Assembly (NCBI RefSeq): GCF_013114825.1
Contig: NZ_JAAVLX010000004.1
Span: forward strand, 744,001-808,000
Direction: 5' to 3'
DNA from: Bradyrhizobium australiense
GTDB taxonomy: Bacteria > Pseudomonadota > Alphaproteobacteria > Rhizobiales > Xanthobacteraceae
Length of the DNA stretch: 64,000 nt
Shown here: positions 26,288-36,700 of the stretch, piece by piece
Numbering within the stretch: position 1 is the stretch's first letter
How the letters are laid out: each line of letters opens with the position of its first letter
Notes under the pieces: generated by a model
Seen by the model: the letters and a program-made list of their open reading frames with translations, nothing else
The model's database searches: none
What the model was told of the DNA's origin: nothing
Translations under genes and position numbers: made by a program

Positions 26288-28609
26288 CTATTGGTTTTTC
26301 GTCTCACCGGAAGCGGATGAAGAGCCGTCGCTCTCACTTGGAAACGCATTCACGATAACGATTGACGCATATGGCTCGTCCCATCGCGCTGTGTTTCGAC
26401 AAATCATCACGCACCTCTCGCGACCGCTCACCTCGAGCGCGGTGGATGCCAATTCTTCCGCAATTTCTTTCCGACGCGAAGCAAGTTGCGGTGGATAGGC
26501 ATAAAACACGACTGCCGTATCGCGGCTTTCCGGTGGGCTGATGACGAGCGAACATTCGTGCTCCGGATCACGCCAGTTGCGTTCAACCTTGGCCTTGAGC
26601 TTTGTCAGGAGCCTATCGACCTGCTTCTGCTCACTCGGACTCGCGGAACGCAATAGGTCCGTCGTGACCGTCAACCAACGCGGAAACGCACGACTCTCAA
26701 TCGCTTGGATCAAATCCGAAAAATAAGGGCTGAGTTTCGGCGCAGGCTTGCGAAGTGTCACGCCTGCGTCACGGCTGTTATAATACTTATCGACGGGTGC
26801 TGACATTCCGGTCAGAGCGACTAAGGCCACCTCTTTTTCGAGGCTTCCGACGTTAAAGCCTGTCTCAAGATAGCACCCGAGAAGATCCATCTCGTCCGCA
26901 AAAATGCGAAGCGCCCTCTGAAATCGTCCTCGTTCCGCAAAGTAATGGAGAAAGAACGAGGGTTTTCCCAGGATATCAATTGCGGTCTGAATGTCGGCAA
27001 CATTAAGCGTCGGCGCCAGCATGAGTGGGCGTGGTATCCATCCGGCCTCCTTCAACTCGCCTTCCGCGGATGCGAGTACAGAGAGATCATCAAGCGTTAC
27101 CGAGATTCGGACGACCCGCTCCGTACTGTCGAAATTCAGGCCGAATGGTGCGAGGCTCGCCACGGCCTCGCTTTTCCCGGCTTTTGCCTCCCAGATCATT
27201 TTCTCGAGGCGTTCCGACTGTTCCGAAGGAGCGACGACTAGATCATTGACATGACGGCGGACACGATCTGGCGCGCCCCTCAATCCTGGACCGGTCAGAG
27301 ACGCAGATTTGTCTTCAACAATGACAATAGTTTTGTCGATCGCCACGACGTGGTCCGTTTCGTACTCGACCCCATCGACACGCCATTTGATACCATGACA
27401 CAACTCAGCGCGCGGCAGAGCTTGGGCGAGCAAGGCCTTCACTTTTTCTTCAAGATAGGTCGCACGTCGGCGCTCAAGATCCTCGCTCAATCCTATCTCG
27501 CCTGCGAGCGACCGCATTACGTCGTGAATGTGGCTGAACAGGCTCTGCGGCGCTGGGCAGAAATACGCGCCGCCAATTTCGATGACGGGAGACCGCCATA
27601 CTGGATTGGCCATGAACATGTGTTCCGGGGCCTGCTGACTCAAGTCACCGGGATGCAGGGACACGGCACTCAACACGCTACGTGTTATGTCAAGCGAGAG
27701 TCCTGTCCGTTGTGCCACCTCCGAAGCAGTAAAATTCATAACTTGCACGAGCGCTATATCAGCATGCGTCAACAGTCTGTACGCAACCTGTTCGCGCGTC
27801 ACACCTTCGGGAATGGCCTTCAGGAATTTCTCGGCATCCCCCTTCATCTCCGGATGATGCTTAAAGAAGGCCCGAACCAGACGAGCGGTGGTCTTCTCAC
27901 GAAAAGCAAACCTTAACCGATTGAGGCGTTCGGTGCTGCGGCTTTCGAGCAAGGCAACGAGATGGCGACCGGTCGCGATGAGATCGGATGCGGCGAATCC
28001 CAGTGCCTTCCGAAATGGTTCATCGAGGGGCGTGTAGAGCTCGGAAGAGATCTGCACGACTTCGGAAAAATAACCCCAATTCCGTACCATCTGCGTGTGC
28101 ATGCGTAGCCGCTCCTGTAAGGACAGAACGGTACGGGCCTGCAAGTCGGATGTACTTTCGACGGCCTTGAAGCGGCGGGCGTGAAATGCCTCGGCCAGAT
28201 CGACGATGGTATCGATCGTCTTCTGGATATCGGCCGGCGACGCTGGCTGCTCGCCCCATTCCGACAGGGGAAGCGTCAACATCAACGCTTGAAGCAATTC
28301 AAGATGATGCTGCTCCAGCTTGGAAACGAATCGCTTCTCGACGCCTGCATCCGAGACGGACGCGGTCAGACCGTAGCCAGCCATTACGGCGAGTATGTGC
28401 GGCGGATACCTCTCACAAAAGACTTGCAGGATGGTCTTGATAAGTTCTGGAAATTCTTCGGTCTTCCGATCTGCCAGTTTCAGCAAGGCCGTCCTAACGT
28501 CGGCTGGTTCTAGCATCGATAACGGATGCCGAAATAGTTTGAAGCCGCCTTCCGGTTTCTGACCCGGCTTCCGCTGCTTGTCTTTTTGACGTGATTTTTG
28601 CCTTTTCAT
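26288..28609 (-). CDS. large protein with an internal PD-(D/E)xK nuclease domain
   Basis: A 773-residue soluble protein, basic at the N-terminus (MKRQKSRQKDKQRKPGQKPE) and mostly helical for the first ~340 residues. The centre carries a nuclease-like block: GVEYETDHVVAIDKTIVIVE followed by DKSAS, giving D...E-x-K (TD and EDK) as in PD-(D/E)xK enzymes, with an upstream Glu (YLEEKVKALL). The ATG overlaps the stop of the upstream gene by one base (TGATG), so the two are translationally coupled and likely one system. No named family is recognised. The context (ICE cargo, nuclease plus partner) suggests anti-invader or conflict function; that is inference. Confidence 0.6.
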   Translation of the reverse strand: MKRQKSRQKDKQRKPGQKPEGGFKLFRHPLSMLEPADVRTALLKLADRKTEEFPELIKTILQVFCERYPPHILAVMAGYGLTASVSDAGVEKRFVSKLEQHHLELLQALMLTLPLSEWGEQPASPADIQKTIDTIVDLAEAFHARRFKAVESTSDLQARTVLSLQERLRMHTQMVRNWGYFSEVVQISSELYTPLDEPFRKALGFAASDLIATGRHLVALLESRSTERLNRLRFAFREKTTARLVRAFFKHHPEMKGDAEKFLKAIPEGVTREQVAYRLLTHADIALVQVMNFTASEVAQRTGLSLDITRSVLSAVSLHPGDLSQQAPEHMFMANPVWRSPVIEIGGAYFCPAPQSLFSHIHDVMRSLAGEIGLSEDLERRRATYLEEKVKALLAQALPRAELCHGIKWRVDGVEYETDHVVAIDKTIVIVEDKSASLTGPGLRGAPDRVRRHVNDLVVAPSEQSERLEKMIWEAKAGKSEAVASLAPFGLNFDSTERVVRISVTLDDLSVLASAEGELKEAGWIPRPLMLAPTLNVADIQTAIDILGKPSFFLHYFAERGRFQRALRIFADEMDLLGCYLETGFNVGSLEKEVALVALTGMSAPVDKYYNSRDAGVTLRKPAPKLSPYFSDLIQAIESRAFPRWLTVTTDLLRSASPSEQKQVDRLLTKLKAKVERNWRDPEHECSLVISPPESRDTAVVFYAYPPQLASRRKEIAEELASTALEVSGRERCVMICRNTARWDEPYASIVIVNAFPSESDGSSSASGETKNQ

Positions 28610-29855
28610 CAGCGACCGGGATGGGAATCGACCATCTTCATGTCTGCCCCTCCGAGACTTCCGTCTTCGAAGAGCCATCCGGAGGGTATGCACCCACGGG
28701 GAAGTTCCGCATACCATAGTCCGTTCCTCTTCCAGGCATCGACGTGCTTCCGGTCGAGGCCGCCGCGCTTTTCCAACCAGTTCATACGGTCAACCGCACG
28801 TAAGGCATGCAGATTTCCGACAAGTCCGCCGACCCGAGGAGCATACTGCTTGAGACGCTGTCTGCTCGACACCTGTTTGACGATGAATTCCTGGAGCTTC
28901 TTGAGTCGTTTTTCTCGGCGTCCCGCTTCTTTTTCTCGACTTTACCCTCGTCGAGTTTGATCATGCTGGCGAGGCCTTCGACGGCCACACAAAGTCCGAT
29001 GGCCCAAGCATCAAGCGAATTTGCGCTCGCCTCCTGCGCATTGTGCACGTAGCCCGAACAGGGGTTCCATTTCTCGAACTTCGTCTGGCGCACAATGTGG
29101 GCCAGATACGTCTCAAACAGACGCCATCCCTTGAGGAAGGCGATCGAGCCTCGGGAGATGGGCGGGCCTAGCCGTATCGCACCGGTCTTACGCGTCGCGG
29201 AATTCAAAATAACTGCACGAGGCTGGACAATGGCGCGCGGCGAAACCGATTGTGCCAACAGAAATCGCAAAGCTTCCTCGACCCGCATCACAAGATGCTT
29301 CGGAAGCGGCTCACTAGACTTCGCGCGCACAACAAATCCATCTTCATCATTCTCACAATGGAATTCGCAGCCGACTGCCTCAAAGTTGGCTTCACGGGCA
29401 ATCATGGGAAGATCCGCCCTTTCGAAGAAATGGAGGGTGACGGCTTTTGGATCTGGCAAAAGCTCCCCGCATGTGACCAACGACAGTTTGCCGGAAACGA
29501 TTGGATTGGAGTGCTCGAAATTCCAGCTAGGTTCGGGCAGAACCCGGTCAGCGGTCCATTGCGATCCGTCGCTTGCGATGCCTATCAGTGTATAAAACGC
29601 TTCTTCTGGGTAGAGTTCACCCGATCTAGTCTGATTCAGACGCCTGAAGTCGGCCATCGCATTCGTGTTCTGCGTTTGGCTCGCATATAGCCTGAACGTG
29701 AGGACATCATCCTGCGTCTGGCGAATGTAGCCCGTTCCTTTGTAAACGATAGCGCTCTTACCTGACTTGTTCTGCGTGAGCGTCATCTCAAGAAAATCGA
29801 CGTTTAGCTTGGGTCGCTTGAGATCAGCGATAACTGGGTCCGGGCTTGTGATCAT
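28609..29855 (-). pseudogene. HEPN-like partner of the nuclease, split by a -1 frame change
   Basis: From ATG 29855 the frame encodes a beta-rich N-terminal domain and a helical region (FLKGWRLFETYLAHIVRQTK). At a run of five A (minus strand, 28909-28913, context GAG AAA AAC) it slips into non-native Ser/Arg codons. The -1 frame continues naturally as RLKKLQEFIVKQVSSRQRLK to the TGA at 28609, giving ~415 residues. The order of N-terminal beta domain then helices ending HVDAWKRNGLWYAEL resembles ApeA-like HEPN proteins; the RN-x(3)-H ribonuclease site would read R-N-G-L-W-Y, lacking the His. It is either programmed frameshifting at AAAAAC, an indel, or a base-call error. Confidence 0.5.
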
Positions 29856-29964
29856 GGCCTTGGCGTGGAAGAGTTGCGGGTATAATTCTGTTTAAGGCTT
29901 TTGATGTAACGACCGCTTGCGTATGGTCGATCCTCGGCGAGCGCAGCAGCCGAACCATCCTCCG

Positions 29965-31782
29965 TCAATGGGATCGACAAGCTCCACTATGGACAATTTC
30001 GCCGAGCGTTTCGGGGATCGGGCTGCTCCATCGACCACTCGCTTGCCCACTCCGCGTGAGCTCGCCCGCAGCATCGTAGTTCGTGAAAGACACTTGTCGC
30101 AATTGGCTCGTCAGGCAGTTCAGCTCAAATTGCAACAGAACAAAATCCGAAGCGCCGGGTTTGCCAAGGCCCTGCAATTGCTTAATCCAAACTTTGACGG
30201 ACTGACGCTTGGCGTCATCGAAGGTCTTCAGGTCAACGTAAATGCGCTGCTTGGTAGCCGAACCAATTTCCCGCCAGCGGTCCAAGGCCTCCGCGTAGGC
30301 CGGGAAGCCGTTCATTGCGCGCCTGAACTCTTTCGACGCCTGGCGCCAGTTACCAGCACCAAGATAGGCATCTGCACGCTTCATATATACGTCCGGGATT
30401 ACCGTCGAAGGCATAGGCTTGCCCTGGAAGAAACCTTTCGAGAAATCCTCGTACTTGAAGGCCGGATAGAAAGTCTGCTGGAGCTTTCGCGCGAGAATGT
30501 CGTCAGAAACTGCGCCGTACTCTGGATAGATGGCGCGGAACTGGCTGATGTTCATCAAGATGAGGCTATTACCAGGCTCATACGAAATTGCTCTCGTGTA
30601 GTCGCCAATGGCTCGATCCCATTGTCGGGTCTTAAGGTAGGCGTCGGCGCGACTTTCATAGCCGTGTGCCAAGTCGCTCCGCCCCTCCGATTGACTTTCC
30701 GGTGCGCTCTTGAGTTCGATGTATGAAGTGAAATCTGAAATTGCGTCATAGATATCGCCTAGAGCCATTTTGGCGAGCCCGCGGTCGTGGATCGAGGTAG
30801 CCTCACGACTGTCGACCGACAGGATACGATCATAATCCGAAATGGCTTGTCGATTTTTCTTCAGATGGAGGTATGCGAGCGAGCGTCCCTTGAGCGCGGG
30901 CACGAGACTCGGATCGATCACGAGGGCCTTGGAATATTCCTGAACCACCTCGGCGTCCAACTTATCGCGGGCAGCATCGGTCCACGCCAACTTCGCCAGC
31001 CGCTTTCCAAAGATCAGAAAGTTACTCAGCAGATCAGCTTTGAACAGTTGCGGTAGTGGCGATTTGGCGTTGAGCTGGATTGCTTTGTCGAGACTCTCGA
31101 TCGCCGGTCCGATTGAGTCGTCATCTATCGGGGCAAATTTTGCGTAGTAGAGTCCGTGAAACATATGCGATCTATAATCGGACGGGAACCGTTGCGTCAG
31201 CGTCTCCATATCGCTTGCCGTCCACGTGCAAACTGACGCGGATCGTTCTGGCTTCGCACTACCCGTGTTGACAAAATCGCTGGCATGTCGGGGATCGGTA
31301 CGAACGGCCTCCTCGAGGAGGTTCATTGCGCCCGCCTGGTCGCCACTCGCGAATACGAGCTTCGCCCGGATGGACGACAACGCGACCGTATCCTTGCTGC
31401 GTGAACTGGCGGCGAACTTGATCGCGCTTGCAAGGTCGGTTAGCGCCGCCTGCCTGTCGTTGCGGTCGCAAAGAAAACTAAGGCGGGCCACGTAGCCATC
31501 ACCAAAGTCAGGGTATTTGGCAAGAATCCGGTTTAGGGCCGGCAGCACATTCGGATCGTTGATCTTCGAAAAATTCTCCGTCGCGGCTGCGAACTCTCGT
31601 TCAGGGGGTGAAAGTTCCTTAGCCCCCACGGCAACGGGCGGAGCCCGCATTTCCTCCGGCTCTTGGACTCCAGATATGAGAACGGGAGAAGAGCCCGGCT
31701 GCTCGGCAAAACTCGGCGAGCCGATCACAAGCAAAGCGAAGACGGCGGCGCGGAATGTCCTACGTAAAGATCCAAAATTCAC
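29965..31782 (-). CDS. secreted tetratricopeptide-repeat protein
   Basis: A 605-residue protein with a Sec signal (RTFRAAVFALLVIGSPSFAE, cut after SFA). Repeated TPR pairs follow: YVARLSFLCDRNDRQAALTD, SLAYLHLKKNRQAISDYDRI, ESRADAYLKTRQWDRAIGDY and KRADAYLGAGNWRQASKEFR. The tail (LTRSGQASGRWSSPIPETLG) is a separate small domain. The start is GTG 31782, 4 bases after GGGGAGGGG, better than the ATG 14 codons earlier. It should work in the periplasm as a protein-binding scaffold. It is 48 bases downstream of the 31831-33780 gene on the same strand, so may share its transcript, but its export sets it apart functionally. Confidence 0.65.
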   Translation of the reverse strand: MNFGSLRRTFRAAVFALLVIGSPSFAEQPGSSPVLISGVQEPEEMRAPPVAVGAKELSPPEREFAAATENFSKINDPNVLPALNRILAKYPDFGDGYVARLSFLCDRNDRQAALTDLASAIKFAASSRSKDTVALSSIRAKLVFASGDQAGAMNLLEEAVRTDPRHASDFVNTGSAKPERSASVCTWTASDMETLTQRFPSDYRSHMFHGLYYAKFAPIDDDSIGPAIESLDKAIQLNAKSPLPQLFKADLLSNFLIFGKRLAKLAWTDAARDKLDAEVVQEYSKALVIDPSLVPALKGRSLAYLHLKKNRQAISDYDRILSVDSREATSIHDRGLAKMALGDIYDAISDFTSYIELKSAPESQSEGRSDLAHGYESRADAYLKTRQWDRAIGDYTRAISYEPGNSLILMNISQFRAIYPEYGAVSDDILARKLQQTFYPAFKYEDFSKGFFQGKPMPSTVIPDVYMKRADAYLGAGNWRQASKEFRRAMNGFPAYAEALDRWREIGSATKQRIYVDLKTFDDAKRQSVKVWIKQLQGLGKPGASDFVLLQFELNCLTSQLRQVSFTNYDAAGELTRSGQASGRWSSPIPETLGEIVHSGACRSH

Positions 31783-31830
31783 AGCCCCTCCCCGGACGAA
31801 TACGGTGCGCCCTCGGTCTAACAACTCAAC

Positions 31831-33780
31831 TTAGTATTGCCTCTCGGCCACAGCTACACGCGGCATCCCGACACGAGCCGTCGCAATCGCTCGCCCGAGC
31901 AGAGGTGACAAATCTTCGTTGATCGATTGCAAAATTCGGAAGGCATCGAGGACGTCCGGCAACAATGCAGCCGGAGCAACGAAGGCAAGGTTTTCGAGCC
32001 TCCGTGCAAGCGTCTCGAGAGCATCCTTCCGATCGGTAAACGCAGCCGCGCACTCCACGAGCGCAGAAATTGTCGGCAACAGGCGATCGACATCCCGACT
32101 CCTGACCAGCCGCTCGATCGCCAAAACGGCTACCGCCTCGGCCAATTCGGTATCCCGATTTCGCGCGGCAATGAAGGCTGCCAGATCGAGAGCGGCCTGG
32201 GCGTGGTCAGGCAGAATGGTTGCCAGCTCCGAGCGAAGTGCCTGGACAGCCTTGAGCACCGACTCACGCATCTGGACAGGAAACCCGAACGTGTAGGTGA
32301 GTTGCATAAACTGGAGGAATTTGCCGACGCCAGGTTGCTCCCCAAACTCGGAGAACAACTCACCGAGAGGCGTATCGGCGGGAGGCGGATCGGACGAAGG
32401 CATTCGCCAGCCTTGCGTCAGCGCCGGAAAGTTTGGCGCCATGGCCGGAACGTCCGACATGATCGAATCTTTTGCTTCCTCAAGCTTTCTGCGCCAGCTC
32501 TCGGGTCCGTTGTCACCGAGTCTTTGCAACGATGCGAGAAGTCGGCCATAGATGTCGGCCGCGACAAAGTTTGGGCTGATCCAATCGGGACGCCATCGCG
32601 GTTCAACATCGGCATCATTCAAGACTGAAAGATAAAAAGTCTTACCAGAAATGCGCGTCGCCCAGCTCAGGAGCGAGGCTTCCTCGTTGCTGTTCCCGCC
32701 AAGAACGCGCGTGACGAGTGCGGCATGGGACGCCGCCGCTAAGCGCCGCCAAAATGCCGGTTGCCTCTGGAGCACCTGATGTTCCGCAAGATAGGCGCTC
32801 GCGATGACAAAGGCTGCCGCGAAGGTCGTTAGCTCGCCGTGGAGCCTCTGTCGATCGCCAACCAGCCGATCCAGAATTTCGTCTCCGACATTGACAAACC
32901 GGACATCGGATGCCGCTCGGTCGGCGCAGATATCGAATGCACCCGCCATCGCAAAGGGGTCCTTAAACTGGAGCAGGTGCCTCAACGCCGCAAGGAGTTC
33001 ATCCGCACCGAACTGACGCATGACCTCCAGTGGTACAAGCTCCGGCCCACCAAAGGTGAGAGAGATCACATCGATGGCGTCCATTGGGTGCGCAAGACGC
33101 GAAGCGCGTTCATCAGCGAGCTCGTTCTGGATGAAGTCGACGAGCAGCTCCGATGTGAGCCGCCGTGCCGTCAGATTTTCCCAATGCTCGATTTCTGACG
33201 GAAGCAGATCGATCTTCCCTAACTTTCCCTTGTCGGCCGCCTCGCGCAGCGACGTCGCAAAGCTTTCAGGCGCTCCGGCCAGAATTGTGCGTGCCTCAAA
33301 AAAATCCGCCTGAGAATAATCAACCTTGCTGATGATGGCCTGGAGTTGAGCGCGGGCTTGCGCCGTCAGCGTGCAACACTTCAGAATCGCAGACATAGCT
33401 CGTTGCCGTCTCTCAGGTTTCGTTGAGAGCAGGGCTGCGTGAGGGAACGCGATCCTGTGGGTCCCATAGGTGAGATACGCGGCCCGATCATCCATAATGA
33501 TTTCGACATCGCGCTTGACACCATCGATGTCTCGCATCTCGGATTGAGGTTCGCCGGCGGCCGCCTTCTGAAAGGCCGAGAACAGCGTGTCCCGATCGAG
33601 CACGATGCCTTCGGGCAGCTTGATCGGATTTGAGACGCTGATGCCAGTCCGTGCCACGACGGTGCCATCGGCGAGCACATCGCTTTGCATCTCGGGCCCA
33701 ACCCGCCGAAGGGCAAAAACAACTTTGTAGCGCGCCAGTTCTTCAGAACTCAGGTTTGGTCTATTCTTCGCCGTCGTCAT
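31831..33780 (-). CDS. unknown 649-residue partner of the nuclease-TPR-PIN protein
   Basis: I recognise no family. The N-terminal ~130 residues look beta-rich (YKVVFALRRVGPEMQSDVLA, VEIIMDDRAAYLTYGTHRIA), and the rest is predicted alpha-helical with repeat-like pairs (AALDLAAFIAARNRDTELAE), which may form a solenoid. No nuclease, ATPase or HTH motif is seen. Its start region overlaps the last 20 bases of the upstream 1,419-residue gene; GGGGAGGAG inside that gene serves as ribosome site for ATG 33780 (or 33789). Tight overlap implies fixed stoichiometry or a functional pair. It could act as sensor, regulator or immunity partner to the upstream effector. Confidence 0.6.
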   Translation of the reverse strand: MTTAKNRPNLSSEELARYKVVFALRRVGPEMQSDVLADGTVVARTGISVSNPIKLPEGIVLDRDTLFSAFQKAAAGEPQSEMRDIDGVKRDVEIIMDDRAAYLTYGTHRIAFPHAALLSTKPERRQRAMSAILKCCTLTAQARAQLQAIISKVDYSQADFFEARTILAGAPESFATSLREAADKGKLGKIDLLPSEIEHWENLTARRLTSELLVDFIQNELADERASRLAHPMDAIDVISLTFGGPELVPLEVMRQFGADELLAALRHLLQFKDPFAMAGAFDICADRAASDVRFVNVGDEILDRLVGDRQRLHGELTTFAAAFVIASAYLAEHQVLQRQPAFWRRLAAASHAALVTRVLGGNSNEEASLLSWATRISGKTFYLSVLNDADVEPRWRPDWISPNFVAADIYGRLLASLQRLGDNGPESWRRKLEEAKDSIMSDVPAMAPNFPALTQGWRMPSSDPPPADTPLGELFSEFGEQPGVGKFLQFMQLTYTFGFPVQMRESVLKAVQALRSELATILPDHAQAALDLAAFIAARNRDTELAEAVAVLAIERLVRSRDVDRLLPTISALVECAAAFTDRKDALETLARRLENLAFVAPAALLPDVLDAFRILQSINEDLSPLLGRAIATARVGMPRVAVAERQY

Positions 33781-36700
33781 CGTCCTCATCTCCTCCCCAC
33801 GGCATGAGCATGAAGTCACGGACGTAGGCGACAAGCTGCTGATAGAGTTCGGGTGACAGGAGTCGGAGCTCTGACATCAAGACATCGTCGAGCCATCGTT
33901 GATAGGGCACGATCTTCTTGTCGTCGAGAATTTCGACTGGCAATGCGAAACCACCGATCAATGCGCGATACACGGCACCGATCCAACCAGGTGGCGGCTG
34001 TCCTTTCCAGAATGGAAGCCAATCCTCCGGCACAATCCGCATTTCGAATATTGCGGACGCGATCAGCCGCGCACGTTGTTCGTCAGGTTCTTCGATCCAA
34101 ATGCGCGAAATCGCGCCCCGGATAGCCTGCACATAACTCATGAACCAGCGCATTTCGGCAGGAAATTGAGGGATCTCCGACAGACGCGCGAGATCAAAGC
34201 TATCCCGAACGGCACGGAATTCGGGTGACTCGTTCTGGCGATTCCGCTTGGCCGCAGCGGCGAGCTCGGTCGCAGTGACGGGAACCAACATGGCACCCGC
34301 CTCGCGGAGACGATAGCGAGCCGTGCGATATCGATCGTCGGTGAGAGCGCCGCGTTTACGAAGCTCCTCGATGATATCGAGCGTGGATGCCATATGCGCC
34401 CGGTGGCCGGACGCATCTACGCCAAAACTCTCCTTGTTCAGCGCCCGGTCGTCGACGACGACGACTTCGGCACCTTTGAAGTTGTAAAACAGATTTACCG
34501 TTGACTGCGCACCGTCGAACTCAGTGTCACTCGCATCGGCACGTCGTAGGCCGAACGTGATACGATCGGCCGCATTCGCGCGTCGCACCGTCGATCGAAT
34601 ATCGTCGATGATCTGAAAGATCGTGGCGACGTTCTGATCGTCATCGATGAGAATATTGGCTTCGTCTTCAGTCGATACATGAATATAAACGCTGGCGAAC
34701 GTGCGCAGGACAGGCTGGAGGAGTCCCGTGTGCTGTAGATAAACCAACGCCAATCCATCCAGGAAAATCGGCTGATCTGGCTTAGGCGCAGCACAGGACA
34801 CCCAGCCTTTGTCTTGCAGGTCGAAGTAGTGTTTGGCCGACGTCTCTTTCTCTTCATCGACGGCATTCAAGTCGACCATCGCCTTCAGGAGACCGTGCAT
34901 GTCGCACAAATGATCGCTATGCGCGCTCATATCGACGACACCTGGGTCCGATACGTTGGCTCGATTGACCGGCGCAGGCCGGATAACAACCCCCGTGGCC
35001 GCATTCGCTTCCCGGATAAGTGCGCTCAGTTCGACACCGACCTCTTCGCCAAGCGCGTCGCGGGCAAGACTCGGGGTGCGCAGTACCTTCAGTCGACCCT
35101 TGGCTATCGCGTCACGGACCTCGATTGCCTTTTGGAGCCGTGTTCGCTGACCTCGGCGGATGCGTCGTCGCCCCTCAAACAGCTCAGCCAGGACACCTGC
35201 GGGCAATACGATGCTTGGGAATGCTTCAAAAACAGCAGGCAGAAGTCCGAGCCAACCGAGAACAAGGAGCGTCGTTATGTCCAACGCAAGCGAGCTTGGC
35301 GTTCCAACAGGCGTCGGAAGACGCCGGCCGGCGAACAATGGAACGGTCACGCGACGACGGCCATCCGTGAGCGCCGCATTTCGAATAAGGTTACGCAATA
35401 CCAGATCAACAACCGTGGTGCGCAAGCCAGGGCCGGCCGCCGCAAGCGGAAGGTCACCGCGGACGACGTTGTCCTGAATGTAACGCGTATGCTGATTCCA
35501 TTCCGACTGCTGCGCGAGGAGTTCCTGGATTTCGAACCTTTGTATAGGTCCCTCAGGACCCGAAAGCGCGAGGGACTTCTGGAACCACTCGTGCGACTCG
35601 GGGCGGCCTGCCTCGAGACCTTGCTCGACGAACAGGAAGTAAGCTCCCAGCAAGACATGCGGATCATCACCGCCCTTGGCGATTGCTGCGGCGACAAGGT
35701 CCATGAGGGGTCCTTGACCAGATGCCTGCGAAAGGTGCGCCGCGCGGATCAGCGTCAGTCCGTCAAGACTCTTGGCCTGTTCGAGTGATGCTGTAAGCGG
35801 AGCTGCCAGCATTTCCCACTCACCAGTCTCGATCGCGATGGCGATCTCCAATTGCAGGTCGCGATGGACAGGATGGTCTCTCTCGATCCGGTCAGCAATC
35901 TCCTTTGCCTCGCGAAGACGACCCAATCGAAATAGCTGCCAGCCGTAATAGTGCAGGAAGCTAACGTCGCGATCCTTCGCAGGATGACTCTCGACAAGAC
36001 GAACGAAGTTGTCGCCATCGCCAGCCCGTATCAGCGCTTCAGCAGCCAGCCCGATGGCACGTGGGTCTTTGGTCTCGCTGAACAACAGCTCGGCATATTT
36101 GGCGATACCTATATGATCCTTCTTCCGGACAAGTTCATTTACTAGAGCAAGAAGCGTTTCAGGGGTTTTCTCACTTTCATAGAGGCGCAAATGTTCAGCG
36201 ACCGGGTCGGCACCTTCGGCCTTTGCAATCTCAGCACGAAGGCCCGCTATCTGGCCCACATCGAACAGATCAAGGTTTTCTTCGAGAATGATTCTGGCGG
36301 AAGTCGCATCGCCACTCTTGGCCAGTGCTTGAACCTCCAGCGACAGAATACCGCTTCTGCCAAACGTAGCCTCGGCCTGCTGCCGCTTGGCGGCAATCAG
36401 AGCTGCAAGGTGGGAAGGATTGTCTTTATGCAAGCTAATGACGAAAGCTGCGCGCAGCTCGTCATCCGTAAGGCCCCCAAGAGCATCACGACGCTGCAAG
36501 TAGGCTTCAAGTGCGGCGGGTGAATAATCCTTGAGATAAGCAAGCGCGTACTGGATACGCGAGACAGCCAACGCGTTGTCGTCCATGTCGCGACGCAATT
36601 GACCAAGCGCCTTTTCCTTGCGTGACGGATGCAGCAATTCTCCCCAGATGATGTAAGATTCAATGTTTCGTGGCGCCTCTCGCAACCCCAACGAAGTCGC

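Noticed and set aside
29917..30726. Plus-strand frame of 269 codons
   Set aside because: Antisense to the secreted TPR protein, whose signal peptide and repeats are convincing.
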